Source: Leisingera daeponensis DSM 23529 (GTDB lineage Bacteria; Pseudomonadota; Alphaproteobacteria; Rhodobacterales; Rhodobacteraceae). From it: DNA of 64,000 nt. Both the position numbers and the translations under genes were made by a program. Each line of letters starts with the position of its first letter. Positions within the stretch are counted from its first letter, which is position 1. Shown one piece after another: positions 27,266-34,675 of the stretch. A model generated the notes under the pieces. The model worked only from the letters and a program-made list of their open reading frames with translations. It was not told where the DNA came from and made no database searches. Location of the stretch: assembly GCF_000473145.1 (NCBI RefSeq), contig NZ_KI421501.1:26216-90215 (forward strand). Direction: 5' to 3'.

Positions 27266-27282
27266 GGTCTCTCTCCCCTGTC

Positions 27283-28806
27283 TCAGCGGATCGGCGGGTC
27301 GATGAAGCGCTGCACGGTGACAATCAGCATCGCCTCCGCCTGCTGGCCCATCGCCTCCGCCTGCACTTTCAGCTCGCCCGCATTGTTAGCGCTAAACGGG
27401 CGGTCCGGGTTGGGGCCGGCAACCGCCGGCGCAAAGATCCCGTTTGCCTGCATTTCGCCTGCAAATTCAGTATCTTTCATGTGGGCCGCGTGCTCATGCG
27501 CGTTGGCCACGGTCCATTGCGCCTCGACCCGGCCGATGCGCACGTCGTCCTCGGTCCCGGCCTCGCCGTCAGGGCCGTTCCACATGCCCACCGCGTTGAA
27601 ATAGGCAGGCACCGCTGCCGGGCCTTCCTCGCTGCCGCCGCCAACGCGGGCGATGGTGAACTCCGGCTCCACCTTCAGGCTGTCGAGCGAGGTGTAATGG
27701 GCGATCTGCCCCTCTGCCCCGCCCGCGCTGAAGGTCACAACACCATTGCCCTCGGCCGCCAGCGACAGTGCCGCGCCGTAGGAGTTCGCCGCCGCCTCAC
27801 CAACAGAGCTGTCGAGCCCGTCCAGCCCGGTGCCAACCACCTGCACCTGCGCCTCCCCCGCCGGAACGGCAGAGGGAACCGTGCCGAGGATGACGCTGCC
27901 AGCCCCCTCCCGCACACCGCTCAGCGGCGCGCCCAGGGCGTCGTTGCTGCGGTCGAACTGGCGGCCCTGCAGCCTGTTGCCATCCTCCGACAGGGCCAGC
28001 ACCTGGCGGTAGGCGGTGCCGCCAATGTCCAGATTGGCGCGCCATTCATACCCGGTATAGAGGTTCATCTGCCCCGACACCGGATGCGCGGTGCCGTCCG
28101 CCGTCATGAATTCGCCGCTGACCTGATAGGGCGAGGCATCGCCCGTCACCGTCAGCTTGCCGTAGGCCTCGCCGATGCCGGGCAGATCGGTCATCACAAC
28201 CCAGCCGCCTGCCACCGGCTGCTTCTCCGCCGCCAGCCAGTCCGTCCAGGCCGCAGTCTCCAGCGGGTTCTGGTCCGCGAGGTAGCCGGCGATCTCTGTC
28301 TTGGCGATCTTGTACCACTCCCGGTCGCGGCCAAGCGCCTGGTATTCGATGGTGGGGAAATGGCCGACGTGGAAATCCATGTGCAGCGCCCACTCCTCCG
28401 CCGTGCGGTTCTGCAGCAGCCCCCGCGCGCCGGTGTGGCAGCGCGCGCACATGGAGGCGAACGGCTCGTCAAAGCTTTCCTGCGCGTTCGGGTCCTTCTC
28501 CAGCGCATAGCGGAACGGCGCGGCCTCGGACGGTGCCAGCCCTTGGGTGTCCGCCAGATGCTGCACGAGGGCGCGGCGGTCCCCGGCGCTGATCTCCAGC
28601 CCATGCGCCTGCTGCATCCGAACGATCGTCATCATCCAGCCCTCAGGCGTCTTGCGCTGGCCGCTGATCCGGCTCAGCCCGCCCTCCTCTGCCGTGTGGC
28701 AGGTGGAGCAGGCGTTCTTCAGCAGCTCCTCGCTGGCCAGCGCCGGCACCGCGCCCGCCGCTGTTATCAGAAGTGCAGCCGTCAGGCCGCGGGGTCGTAG
28801 TTGCAT
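27283..28806 (-). CDS. qhpA: Quinohemoprotein amine dehydrogenase alpha subunit QhpA (di-haem)
   Basis: 507 residues with a signal peptide cleaved near ALA-24. Two c-type haem motifs are visible, C33STCH37 and C120ARCH124, in an N-terminal di-haem cytochrome domain; the rest is the beta-rich body of the alpha subunit. It passes electrons from the cysteine tryptophylquinone in QhpC to a periplasmic acceptor. The start overlaps the 3' end of qhpG by 25 bases. Confidence 0.92.
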   Translation of the reverse strand: MQLRPRGLTAALLITAAGAVPALASEELLKNACSTCHTAEEGGLSRISGQRKTPEGWMMTIVRMQQAHGLEISAGDRRALVQHLADTQGLAPSEAAPFRYALEKDPNAQESFDEPFASMCARCHTGARGLLQNRTAEEWALHMDFHVGHFPTIEYQALGRDREWYKIAKTEIAGYLADQNPLETAAWTDWLAAEKQPVAGGWVVMTDLPGIGEAYGKLTVTGDASPYQVSGEFMTADGTAHPVSGQMNLYTGYEWRANLDIGGTAYRQVLALSEDGNRLQGRQFDRSNDALGAPLSGVREGAGSVILGTVPSAVPAGEAQVQVVGTGLDGLDSSVGEAAANSYGAALSLAAEGNGVVTFSAGGAEGQIAHYTSLDSLKVEPEFTIARVGGGSEEGPAAVPAYFNAVGMWNGPDGEAGTEDDVRIGRVEAQWTVANAHEHAAHMKDTEFAGEMQANGIFAPAVAGPNPDRPFSANNAGELKVQAEAMGQQAEAMLIVTVQRFIDPPIR

Positions 28807-30140
28807 GGTTCAGTCTCCCTGTTTGCAGTGTCCCAGGGGATCTGCGCCCCCTCGGTGAAGCCTTGTGACAAAAGCCATTGGTGGATCGCCCGCGCCGCCT
28901 GCGGCGGGGCCTCGGGCAGAAGTGCGCTGTGAAAGCGGTCCGCGTCCGGCAGCGGCTGGCCGTTCAGGCGGCGCAGCAGCGGCACGATCTCCTGCCCGGC
29001 GGCAAAGGCTGCGCCGCCGGGGGCATCGCGGGTGATCAGAACCTCGCGCCGCACCAGATGCCCGTCCTGCACCACAACCCGCAGCGCGGTGTGAGGGCGG
29101 ATGTCCGTGTCATGCGCCGGCGCCTCGTCCGGCCAGGCCGCGCGCTGCTGCCAGAACGGTGTCTGAAACCCCGCCTCGCGGTAGAAGTCCCGCCCTACCC
29201 GCGCCTGCCGCCAGAACGTCTCTGCCACCCGGTTGCGGTAGAACGCGCGGGCCAGATCCGCCTGCCCCGCCAGCAGCGCCCGCGCAACCGGCACCGCCAT
29301 CAGCGCCGAGGACACGGCCCAGAACATCCCGTGCCCCGACAAGGGGTCCAGCGCCACCGCCGCATCGCCCAGCCGCGGGCAGCGCGGATCCAGATCCGGC
29401 GCCGCCAGCCGCGGCGCAATCGCATGAACAACCGGGCGGCGCGGCAGCGGGGTCTCTGCCAAAACGGTCTTCCACAGCGCCGACACAGCGCCTTTTCCGC
29501 GTGCCTGCCCCAACGCGGTCGCAGCGCCCACCGCCTGCAGCCACAACCGGTCCCGGTCCACCGGCACCGACCAGACCCAGCCGCCGGGCCGGGCCTCGAT
29601 CCGCGGCACGGTCATATCCCCCGCCTGCGGCGGCACAAATCCGGCAACCGAAATCGTGTCCGGCCCGGCCAGTTCAGTCCGCTGTATTTCCGTGGGTTGG
29701 CGCGGTGCCCGTCGGCCGCGGGCCTCGAACAGCAGCCGGGCGGACAGGAATGTGCCATCGGCCAGCCGGATTTCACCGGCCTCCGGCCGCACGCTGGACA
29801 CCGATGCGCAGATAACGCTGACACCCTCAGCCCGCGCCGCCTCCAGCAGCCCGGTATCAAAGACGCTGCGGTCGGCCAGATGCTCGCTGTTCTGCCCGCC
29901 CTGAAAGGCGCCCCAGCTGACATGGCGCTGCGCCGCCGGGCCGATCCCGGCCAGCGGCAGCCCATGCCGCGCCAGGATCGCGGCGACGCGGGCAGACATC
30001 CCCTCATACCGCGGCCCGCGCGGCGGCAGGGTGGCCAGCGCCACGCGGAACCCGGCCCGGGCCAGCAGAACCGCCGCCACCGACCCGGAAGGGCCGCCGC
30101 CTGCGATCGCAATATCAAAGGTGCCAATTTGAGGTGCCAT
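28782..30140 (-). CDS. qhpG: QhpG, FAD-dependent monooxygenase for quinone cofactor formation
   Basis: 452 residues of the flavin monooxygenase/tryptophan halogenase-like class. The FAD dinucleotide motif is IAGGGPSGSVAA at residues 12-23, and the second FAD contact is LGDAAVALDPLSGHGM. In Paracoccus QhpG hydroxylates the tryptophan of QhpC on the way to the quinone. In Paracoccus qhpG lies late in the operon; here it is first, so the order differs. Divergent from the AraC gene at 30300. Confidence 0.88.
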   Translation of the reverse strand: MAPQIGTFDIAIAGGGPSGSVAAVLLARAGFRVALATLPPRGPRYEGMSARVAAILARHGLPLAGIGPAAQRHVSWGAFQGGQNSEHLADRSVFDTGLLEAARAEGVSVICASVSSVRPEAGEIRLADGTFLSARLLFEARGRRAPRQPTEIQRTELAGPDTISVAGFVPPQAGDMTVPRIEARPGGWVWSVPVDRDRLWLQAVGAATALGQARGKGAVSALWKTVLAETPLPRRPVVHAIAPRLAAPDLDPRCPRLGDAAVALDPLSGHGMFWAVSSALMAVPVARALLAGQADLARAFYRNRVAETFWRQARVGRDFYREAGFQTPFWQQRAAWPDEAPAHDTDIRPHTALRVVVQDGHLVRREVLITRDAPGGAAFAAGQEIVPLLRRLNGQPLPDADRFHSALLPEAPPQAARAIHQWLLSQGFTEGAQIPWDTANRETEPCNYDPAA

Positions 30141-30176
30141 TTAGCCAAGGTGCCGTGAAGGCCGCCGCTTGTGGCG

Positions 30177-30211
30177 GACACTTCCGGACAACAACCCGAC
30201 ATTTCCGGACA
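30177..30211. promoter_or_regulatory. Tandem 14-bp direct repeats upstream of the qhp operon
   Basis: GACACTTCCGGACA (30177-30190) and GACATTTCCGGACA (30198-30211) differ at one base and are 21 bp apart, two helical turns. This is the usual layout for an AraC-family activator site. They lie 37-71 bp upstream of the qhpG start, between it and the divergent AraC gene. Confidence 0.55.
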
Positions 30212-30299
30212 GATTCGGCAGCGCCTGCCCGGGCTGCGGCATTTTTTCTCGAAGAGCGGATTTTTGCGGTATTCTGGCGCAATCCTGAGGAACTGCGCG

Positions 30300-31349
30300 A
30301 TGCCACACAACTACCAGCCCCGGATTTCCGCTTCCACTTTGAATGACCCGCTGCGGGCCGTTGAGTTCATGAACGGCGATGCCGCGTCGATTTCCCGCAA
30401 CGCCGGAATCGGGCCGCAGGACCTGGAGGGCGAGATCAGCCTGAAGAAATTCGTCGACTTCTGCGAGCACGCTTCCGAACAGCTTGGCCTGCCGGATTTC
30501 GGCTGGCGGGTCGGCTCGGTCTTCAACCTGCAAAACCTTGGCACGCTTGGGGAATATATCATGCAGGCGCCGACGCTTGGGGCTGCGCTGGCGCTGTTCC
30601 GCAATGCCTTTCCGATGGTGCAAAGCGATTCGGAACTGCGGCTGACGGTTAGCGGTGACACCGCGCGGCTGACCTACCGGATTCTCGACACCAGCATCTG
30701 GCCGCGGCAGCAGGATGCGGAGCTGACGCTGTCGGTGTTCCACAGCCTGATTCGCTCTGCCACCGGCCCGGACTGGCGGCCCGACCTGCTGTCGCTGGAG
30801 CACGAATCAAGCGCCCTGCACAGCCGCAGCAGCGCAGGGCCGCGCTGCCCGGTGCAGTATTCCGCCAGCTCGAACACGCTGGTGTTTTCCGCCGCCCTGC
30901 TGGATCTGCCGCTGGCGGACAGCGAAAACCCGGCGTTCAAGACCGCCTCGCAGTCGATTGTCCGCAGCGCCCGGCAAAGCGAGCGGGCGGCGCCGGTGAC
31001 GGTGCGGGTGCGCCGCGAGCTGCTGATGCGGATCGGGCGGGAAAGCTTTGAGCAGACCGCCATCGCCGCGGCCCTGGGCATGTCGCGCCGCACCCTGCGG
31101 CGGCGGCTGGAGGATGAGGGGCAGAAGTTCTCCCGGCTGCTGGCGGGCTGCCGGATGGAGATTGCCAAGCGCATGCTGCTGGCCCCGGGCGCGCAGCTGC
31201 ACGATATCTCCGAGCGGCTGGGCTATTCCGAAGTCTCCGCGTTCGAGCGCGCCTTCCGCCAGCGCGAGGGCGCAACCCCCAGCCAGTTCCGCAAGCAGTG
31301 CTGCGGCATTGGGGACGGAAAGAGTTCCGCGGACGCGGCTGCGCGCTGA
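30300..31349 (+). CDS. AraC-family regulator divergent from the qhp operon
   Basis: 349 residues: an N-terminal arabinose-binding-like domain of the OruR/ArgR/VirF type (GDAASISRNAGIGPQDLEGEIS, then LGTLGEYIMQAPTLGAAL) and a C-terminal AraC HTH pair (IAAALGMSRRTLRRRLEDEG, LHDISERLGYSEVSAFERAF). The start is the ATG at 30300, preceded by GAGGAACTGCGCG; the longer frame from 30171 would run through the candidate operator. It likely controls qhp, making two AraC regulators for one operon. Confidence 0.85.
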   Translation: MPHNYQPRISASTLNDPLRAVEFMNGDAASISRNAGIGPQDLEGEISLKKFVDFCEHASEQLGLPDFGWRVGSVFNLQNLGTLGEYIMQAPTLGAALALFRNAFPMVQSDSELRLTVSGDTARLTYRILDTSIWPRQQDAELTLSVFHSLIRSATGPDWRPDLLSLEHESSALHSRSSAGPRCPVQYSASSNTLVFSAALLDLPLADSENPAFKTASQSIVRSARQSERAAPVTVRVRRELLMRIGRESFEQTAIAAALGMSRRTLRRRLEDEGQKFSRLLAGCRMEIAKRMLLAPGAQLHDISERLGYSEVSAFERAFRQREGATPSQFRKQCCGIGDGKSSADAAAR

Positions 31350-31405
31350 CGGCGTGCCGCCCGCTCCTGCACCGGAAATCATGAAAGCTTCGGTCTGCCG
31401 CAGCA

Positions 31406-31426
31406 CAGGTTTCGCAGCGAAACCTG
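31406..31426. promoter_or_regulatory. parS-like centromere palindrome 1
   Basis: Perfect 21-bp palindrome with the core GTTTCGC-A-GCGAAAC, downstream of parB. It shares the core with sites at 31463, 31557 and 33381. Clustered identical palindromes beside parAB are expected of ParB binding sites. Confidence 0.7.
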
Positions 31427-31462
31427 CTGGCGGTCTGCGGCGCGGCTAGGAAAGGGCGGGCC

Positions 31463-31485
31463 GGAGGTTTCGCTGCGAAACCTCC
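31463..31485. promoter_or_regulatory. parS-like centromere palindrome 2
   Basis: Perfect 23-bp palindrome with the core GTTTCGC-T-GCGAAAC, the longest of the four copies. Its centre lies 58 bp from the centre of site 1. Confidence 0.7.
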
Positions 31486-31534
31486 CCCTCGGGTGCGGGC
31501 CGCGCGCGGCGCCTAGGCCCTTGCGTGCAAAACA

Positions 31535-31561
31535 AAACCCCCGGCCAAAGACCGGGGGTTT
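31535..31561 (-). terminator. Intrinsic terminator of the parAB operon
   Basis: Read on the minus strand: AAACCCCCGG, loop TCTTTGG, CCGGGGGTTT, then TTGTTTTG. A 10-bp stem with a T-rich tail, 34 bases after the parB stop. Its proximal edge overlaps the third parS-like palindrome (31557-31573). Confidence 0.8.
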
Positions 31562-31573
31562 CGCTGCGAAACC
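31557..31573. promoter_or_regulatory. parS-like centromere palindrome 3
   Basis: GGTTTCGCTGCGAAACC, a perfect 17-bp palindrome sharing the core of sites 1, 2 and 4. It overlaps the foot of the parAB terminator by five bases. Confidence 0.65.
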
Positions 31574-31594
31574 GGGCTGCCGTTCCCTGCCCGC

Positions 31595-32686
31595 TCAGCC
31601 GTTTTCCAGCAGATGGCGCACGTTGTCCATCACCGCATCGACCAGTTCCGCCGTCACCTCCGAGCCGGAAAAGCGGATGGCATAGCCGCTTGGGCCAAGC
31701 TCGCGTTCGATGGTGATCCCGCGGGCAACCCGGGTCCTGCGGGCGCGTTCGATCTTCTGCGCGGCCTTGGGGCGGCCGCCGCGGCTGGGATCCTGCGGCG
31801 CGCCTTCGGCCTGGTCGATGAGCGGCAGCATGGCGTCCCATTCCTCAGCCGCCGAGCGCCCGCCGGCCTGTTCCAGCGCGGTGCGGAGATCTTCGGAGAG
31901 ACCCGCGCGCAAGGCGCCCGCAAGCCGCAGGCACTGGCGTTCGTTGAGGCCGGTGGCGAAGGCCAGCATGTCGCCCAGTTCCTCGTGAATCAGGGCAAAG
32001 GAGCGGATCTTGGAGCGCTTGGCCTTGGAGGCGTTCTGGAACAGCACCGCCACCGCCTCGTCAACGGTGGCGAACACGCCGTCATGCACCGCAGACGCCG
32101 CGGCGCGGCCGCGTTCATACTGGCTGAGGCCTGCGCGGACCTCGTTCTCCTCGATCATCGCGACCATGGCCTCGGCGATGCTGCCGGGAGCGCGGATGAA
32201 GGCGGGGATGGTCTGGAACCGCTGGCCGCCGCTCAGCGCGTTGAGGCGGCGGTAGGCGGTCAGGCGGCGGTAGCCGGAGACCAGCGCGTATTTGCCGGCG
32301 TCCTCGTGGTTCGCCGGCTCGAAGACCTCAATCGGCAGGCGCAGGCCGTTGACCGAGATCGAGCTCATCAGCTCCTGCATCTCTTCCTCGTCCATCACGA
32401 TCCGGTCGCGGTTCAGCGCCTCGGCGGTGATGCCGGTGATGGGCAGCTCCACCGCCACCAGGCCCTTTTCCTCGGCGGCGCGCAGCCGTTCGGCGTCAGC
32501 CCGGTCGCGGGCTGCGGCCTCGCGCCCGGCCTGGGGCAGGGGGTCGGCATGGCGGGCGGCATCGGCCACCACATCGGCAATCGGCGGCCGCAGCCCGGGG
32601 CCGCGGGCCAGATCCCGGTCGATGCCTGCCTCAATCTCCTTCAGCGCCTCGGGCGAGGGGGTTTCAAGCTGTCTGCGCCTGGCCAT
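31595..32686 (-). CDS. parB: ParB-like plasmid partition protein
   Basis: 363 residues. ParB/RepB N-terminal domain with the CTP/DNA-loading motif GYRR (138-141, in LVSGYRRLTAYRRL) and MIEENEVRAGLSQYERG, then a helical DNA-binding domain (ASKAKRSKIRSFALIHEELG) and a basic C-terminal part (GGRPKAAQKIERARRTRV). It binds parS and stimulates ParA. Its start overlaps the parA end by 23 bases, so translation is coupled. Probable targets are the four GTTTCGCWGCGAAAC palindromes. Confidence 0.9.
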   Translation of the reverse strand: MARRRQLETPSPEALKEIEAGIDRDLARGPGLRPPIADVVADAARHADPLPQAGREAAARDRADAERLRAAEEKGLVAVELPITGITAEALNRDRIVMDEEEMQELMSSISVNGLRLPIEVFEPANHEDAGKYALVSGYRRLTAYRRLNALSGGQRFQTIPAFIRAPGSIAEAMVAMIEENEVRAGLSQYERGRAAASAVHDGVFATVDEAVAVLFQNASKAKRSKIRSFALIHEELGDMLAFATGLNERQCLRLAGALRAGLSEDLRTALEQAGGRSAAEEWDAMLPLIDQAEGAPQDPSRGGRPKAAQKIERARRTRVARGITIERELGPSGYAIRFSGSEVTAELVDAVMDNVRHLLENG

Positions 32687-34085
32687 CTGCTGTCTCCTCT
32701 TGCTGGGATTGCTGCTGCTCCATCTGCTGATCGCGCCACCAGCTGCCGATCAGCAGTTCCTTGAATTCCGCATAGGTGCGGTCGAACACCTCGCGGCCGC
32801 GGGTGTAGGTCTCGCGGTTGAAATTGCGGTAGTCGGCTTCGTAGATGCCGGAGACGCTTTCGCCGGCCTGGCCGACCAGGGCGGTGTAATCCTGCCGGTA
32901 GGCGTTCATCATGTCGCCGAAATAGGCCTGGATCACATTGGCCAGATCGGTCTGCTGGCTGGCGTCGAAGCGGGTGATGAGGGCGCGCACCACGTCCCAT
33001 TCGAACTTCATCTCCGGCAGGCCGGCGCGGCGGCGGGCGGCGTTCTCGCCATCCTCGATCGAGGCGAAGGTGGAATAGAGCATGTCGAAGAAGCGGCCCG
33101 TCGAGTCGAACTCCAGGAAGGACGCGCCGAGCGGCACCATCAGGATGTCGGCGGCGGCCAGCGCGTTGATGGTGAGATAGCCGAGGGCAGGGGGGGTATC
33201 GAGCAGGATGACGTCGTAATCGTCCAGCGCGCCGCCCTGGTCCAGCGCGTTGGTCAGCGCATCCCACAGCGCCCAGTTGCGCAGACCCATGCGCCAGACC
33301 GGGATCTGGAATTCCGCCCAGTAGAGATTCAGCTGCGCGCCAATGAGGTCGATGTTGGGCCAGTGGGTTTTCTGGACCACGTTTCGCAGCGAAACCTCCC
33401 GCGCCTCGGTCAGGGTCTCATCCAGCGGGATCGGGTCTGAGCCGGCGGCGGCGCGGACCTTGTTCTCGGCCTCCACCGCCTCGGCATAGTCGCGGGCGAG
33501 CAGGGGGAAGACGGTCTGCCATTCGTCGGCCACCTGGCCGCCGAGGATCGAGGTCATGGAGCCCTGCGAGTCCAGATCCACCACCAGCACCTTGTAGCCG
33601 TCGAGCGCGGCGGACATCGCCAGATGCGCGGCGGTCGAGGTCTTGCCGACGCCGCCCTTGAAGTTGGCGACGGCGACCACCTTGGCGGGCAGGCCTTCGG
33701 GGCGGTAGGGGCGATATTCCTTGGTGGCGATGCCTTCCTCCGCGAAATGGTCGCGCAGTTTCAGCACCTCCTCCAAGGTGAACCATTTGGAGCCGCTGGC
33801 GCCCTCGCCCTGGGGCAGATCGGGATTCTTGTTCAGCACCCGGCGCAGGTGCGCGGGGGCGACGGGGATCAGGTAGCGGCAGACCTCCCAGGTGGAGAAT
33901 TTGCGCAGCCGCTTGCGCCCGTCGGGCGCGTAGCCGCGCTTGGCCAGATCATCGCGGCCCCGGCCCGCAAAGGCGGCGGCCTTGGCGAATCTGGCGGTGT
34001 CGACCATCTCGCCCAGCTTGGCGGCTGCCGCTGCCGGATCCAGGTTGAAATAGGGCGGCAGGGGAGTGTCCGGTTTTTTTGCCAT
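32664..34085 (-). CDS. parA: ParA-like plasmid partition ATPase (type Ia, with N-terminal DNA-binding region)
   Basis: 473 residues. The deviant Walker A box is KGGVGKTS (143-150) in VANFKGGVGKTS; VVDLDSQGSMTSIL and ILLDTPPALGYL follow as the A' and Walker B elements. The N-terminal 130 residues include a MerR-like HTH (FSTWEVCRYLIPVAPAHLRRVL), which marks type Ia ParAs that autoregulate. The start is the ATG at 34083-34085 (MAKKPDTPLPPYF), favoured by the domain boundary. A parS-like palindrome lies inside the coding sequence at 33381. Confidence 0.92.
   Translation of the reverse strand: MAKKPDTPLPPYFNLDPAAAAAKLGEMVDTARFAKAAAFAGRGRDDLAKRGYAPDGRKRLRKFSTWEVCRYLIPVAPAHLRRVLNKNPDLPQGEGASGSKWFTLEEVLKLRDHFAEEGIATKEYRPYRPEGLPAKVVAVANFKGGVGKTSTAAHLAMSAALDGYKVLVVDLDSQGSMTSILGGQVADEWQTVFPLLARDYAEAVEAENKVRAAAGSDPIPLDETLTEAREVSLRNVVQKTHWPNIDLIGAQLNLYWAEFQIPVWRMGLRNWALWDALTNALDQGGALDDYDVILLDTPPALGYLTINALAAADILMVPLGASFLEFDSTGRFFDMLYSTFASIEDGENAARRRAGLPEMKFEWDVVRALITRFDASQQTDLANVIQAYFGDMMNAYRQDYTALVGQAGESVSGIYEADYRNFNRETYTRGREVFDRTYAEFKELLIGSWWRDQQMEQQQSQQEETADGQAQTA
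33381..33395. promoter_or_regulatory. parS-like palindrome 4, inside parA
   Basis: GTTTCGCAGCGAAAC, a perfect 15-bp palindrome identical in core to the three sites downstream of parB. It is embedded in coding sequence for residues around EVSLRNVV of ParA. Confidence 0.6.
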
Positions 34086-34336
34086 GTCTCGTGTGCCTCG
34101 GTAAAATCGCCTGTTTGGCGTGTTATCACCGGTTTTGTCGCACATCCGGGGCAGAGTGTGAATCATTATCTGGCAGCGCATCTGTTTTCCGCGGCCGTCC
34201 GTAATCAGCGGAATATATGTCTCTTTTCCCCGAAAATCACTATCGCACAAACAGGTTGAAATGTTGTGAATCTTTGATTCAGTTTAGAGTCTTTAGGGGC
34301 AAGAAGATTATATATATCAGATGATTAGCTTGGTTT

Positions 34337-34442
34337 GGGGACCCGCATCCGGGGGCAAAGGAACCCGTTTGCAGGATCATGGGTACCTGTCTGCGGGAGC
34401 AAGGGTCCCGATTCGCGGGAGGACGGGCACCCGTGTCCCTGA
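34337..34442 (+). repeat. Iteron array: five direct repeats at about 22-bp spacing
   Basis: Five copies of an 18-base unit with consensus GGGNACCCGTTTNCGGGA start near 34337, 34359, 34381, 34402 and 34425. Examples are AGGAACCCGTTTGCAGGA (34359-34376) and GGGTACCTGTCTGCGGGA (34381-34398). The period of 21-23 bp keeps the copies on one face of the helix, as in Rep_3-type origins. Confidence 0.8.
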
Positions 34443-34534
34443 GACCCTAATTCGGGCCGTTTGAGCGCCCGGAACGGCCTGAAACCGGGGGAATTCGGCG
34501 GTATCCGGGGTCTGCGGACGCCGGTCCTGTCTTA

Positions 34535-34578
34535 AGGTACCCGTTTCCGGGATGGACTTCTCCTGTAAACGGGTCCCC
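34535..34578. promoter_or_regulatory. Inverted iteron pair, probable rep operator
   Basis: AGGTACCCGTTTCCGGGA (34535-34552) and, eight bases on, TCCTGTAAACGGGTCCCC (34561-34578), the reverse complement of the iteron sequence. A partial third copy lies at 34591-34606. Rep_3 initiators bind direct repeats as monomers for initiation and inverted repeats as dimers for autorepression; this pair sits about 100 bp before rep and fits the second role. Confidence 0.7.
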
Positions 34579-34675
34579 AAGCCGGGATTGAGCGCGGGTT
34601 CCTTTTGGGCCATAGTCGGGGCAGAGCAGAATCCCCGCAAGAGCGTCAAGCCGCCAGGGGCAAGAGGGCAGGGCG

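Larger units (their letters stand above)
34086..34675. other. Plasmid replication origin region (590 bp without genes)
   Basis: Intergenic region between divergent parA and rep. It holds, in order: the parA leader; a GAATC-TTT-GATTC dyad (34268-34280), a possible ParA operator; an AT-rich stretch with TTATATATATCAG (34301-34330), a plausible unwinding element; an iteron array (34337-34442); a central 90-base part with no clear repeats; and an inverted iteron pair (34535-34578) before rep. Confidence 0.75.
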
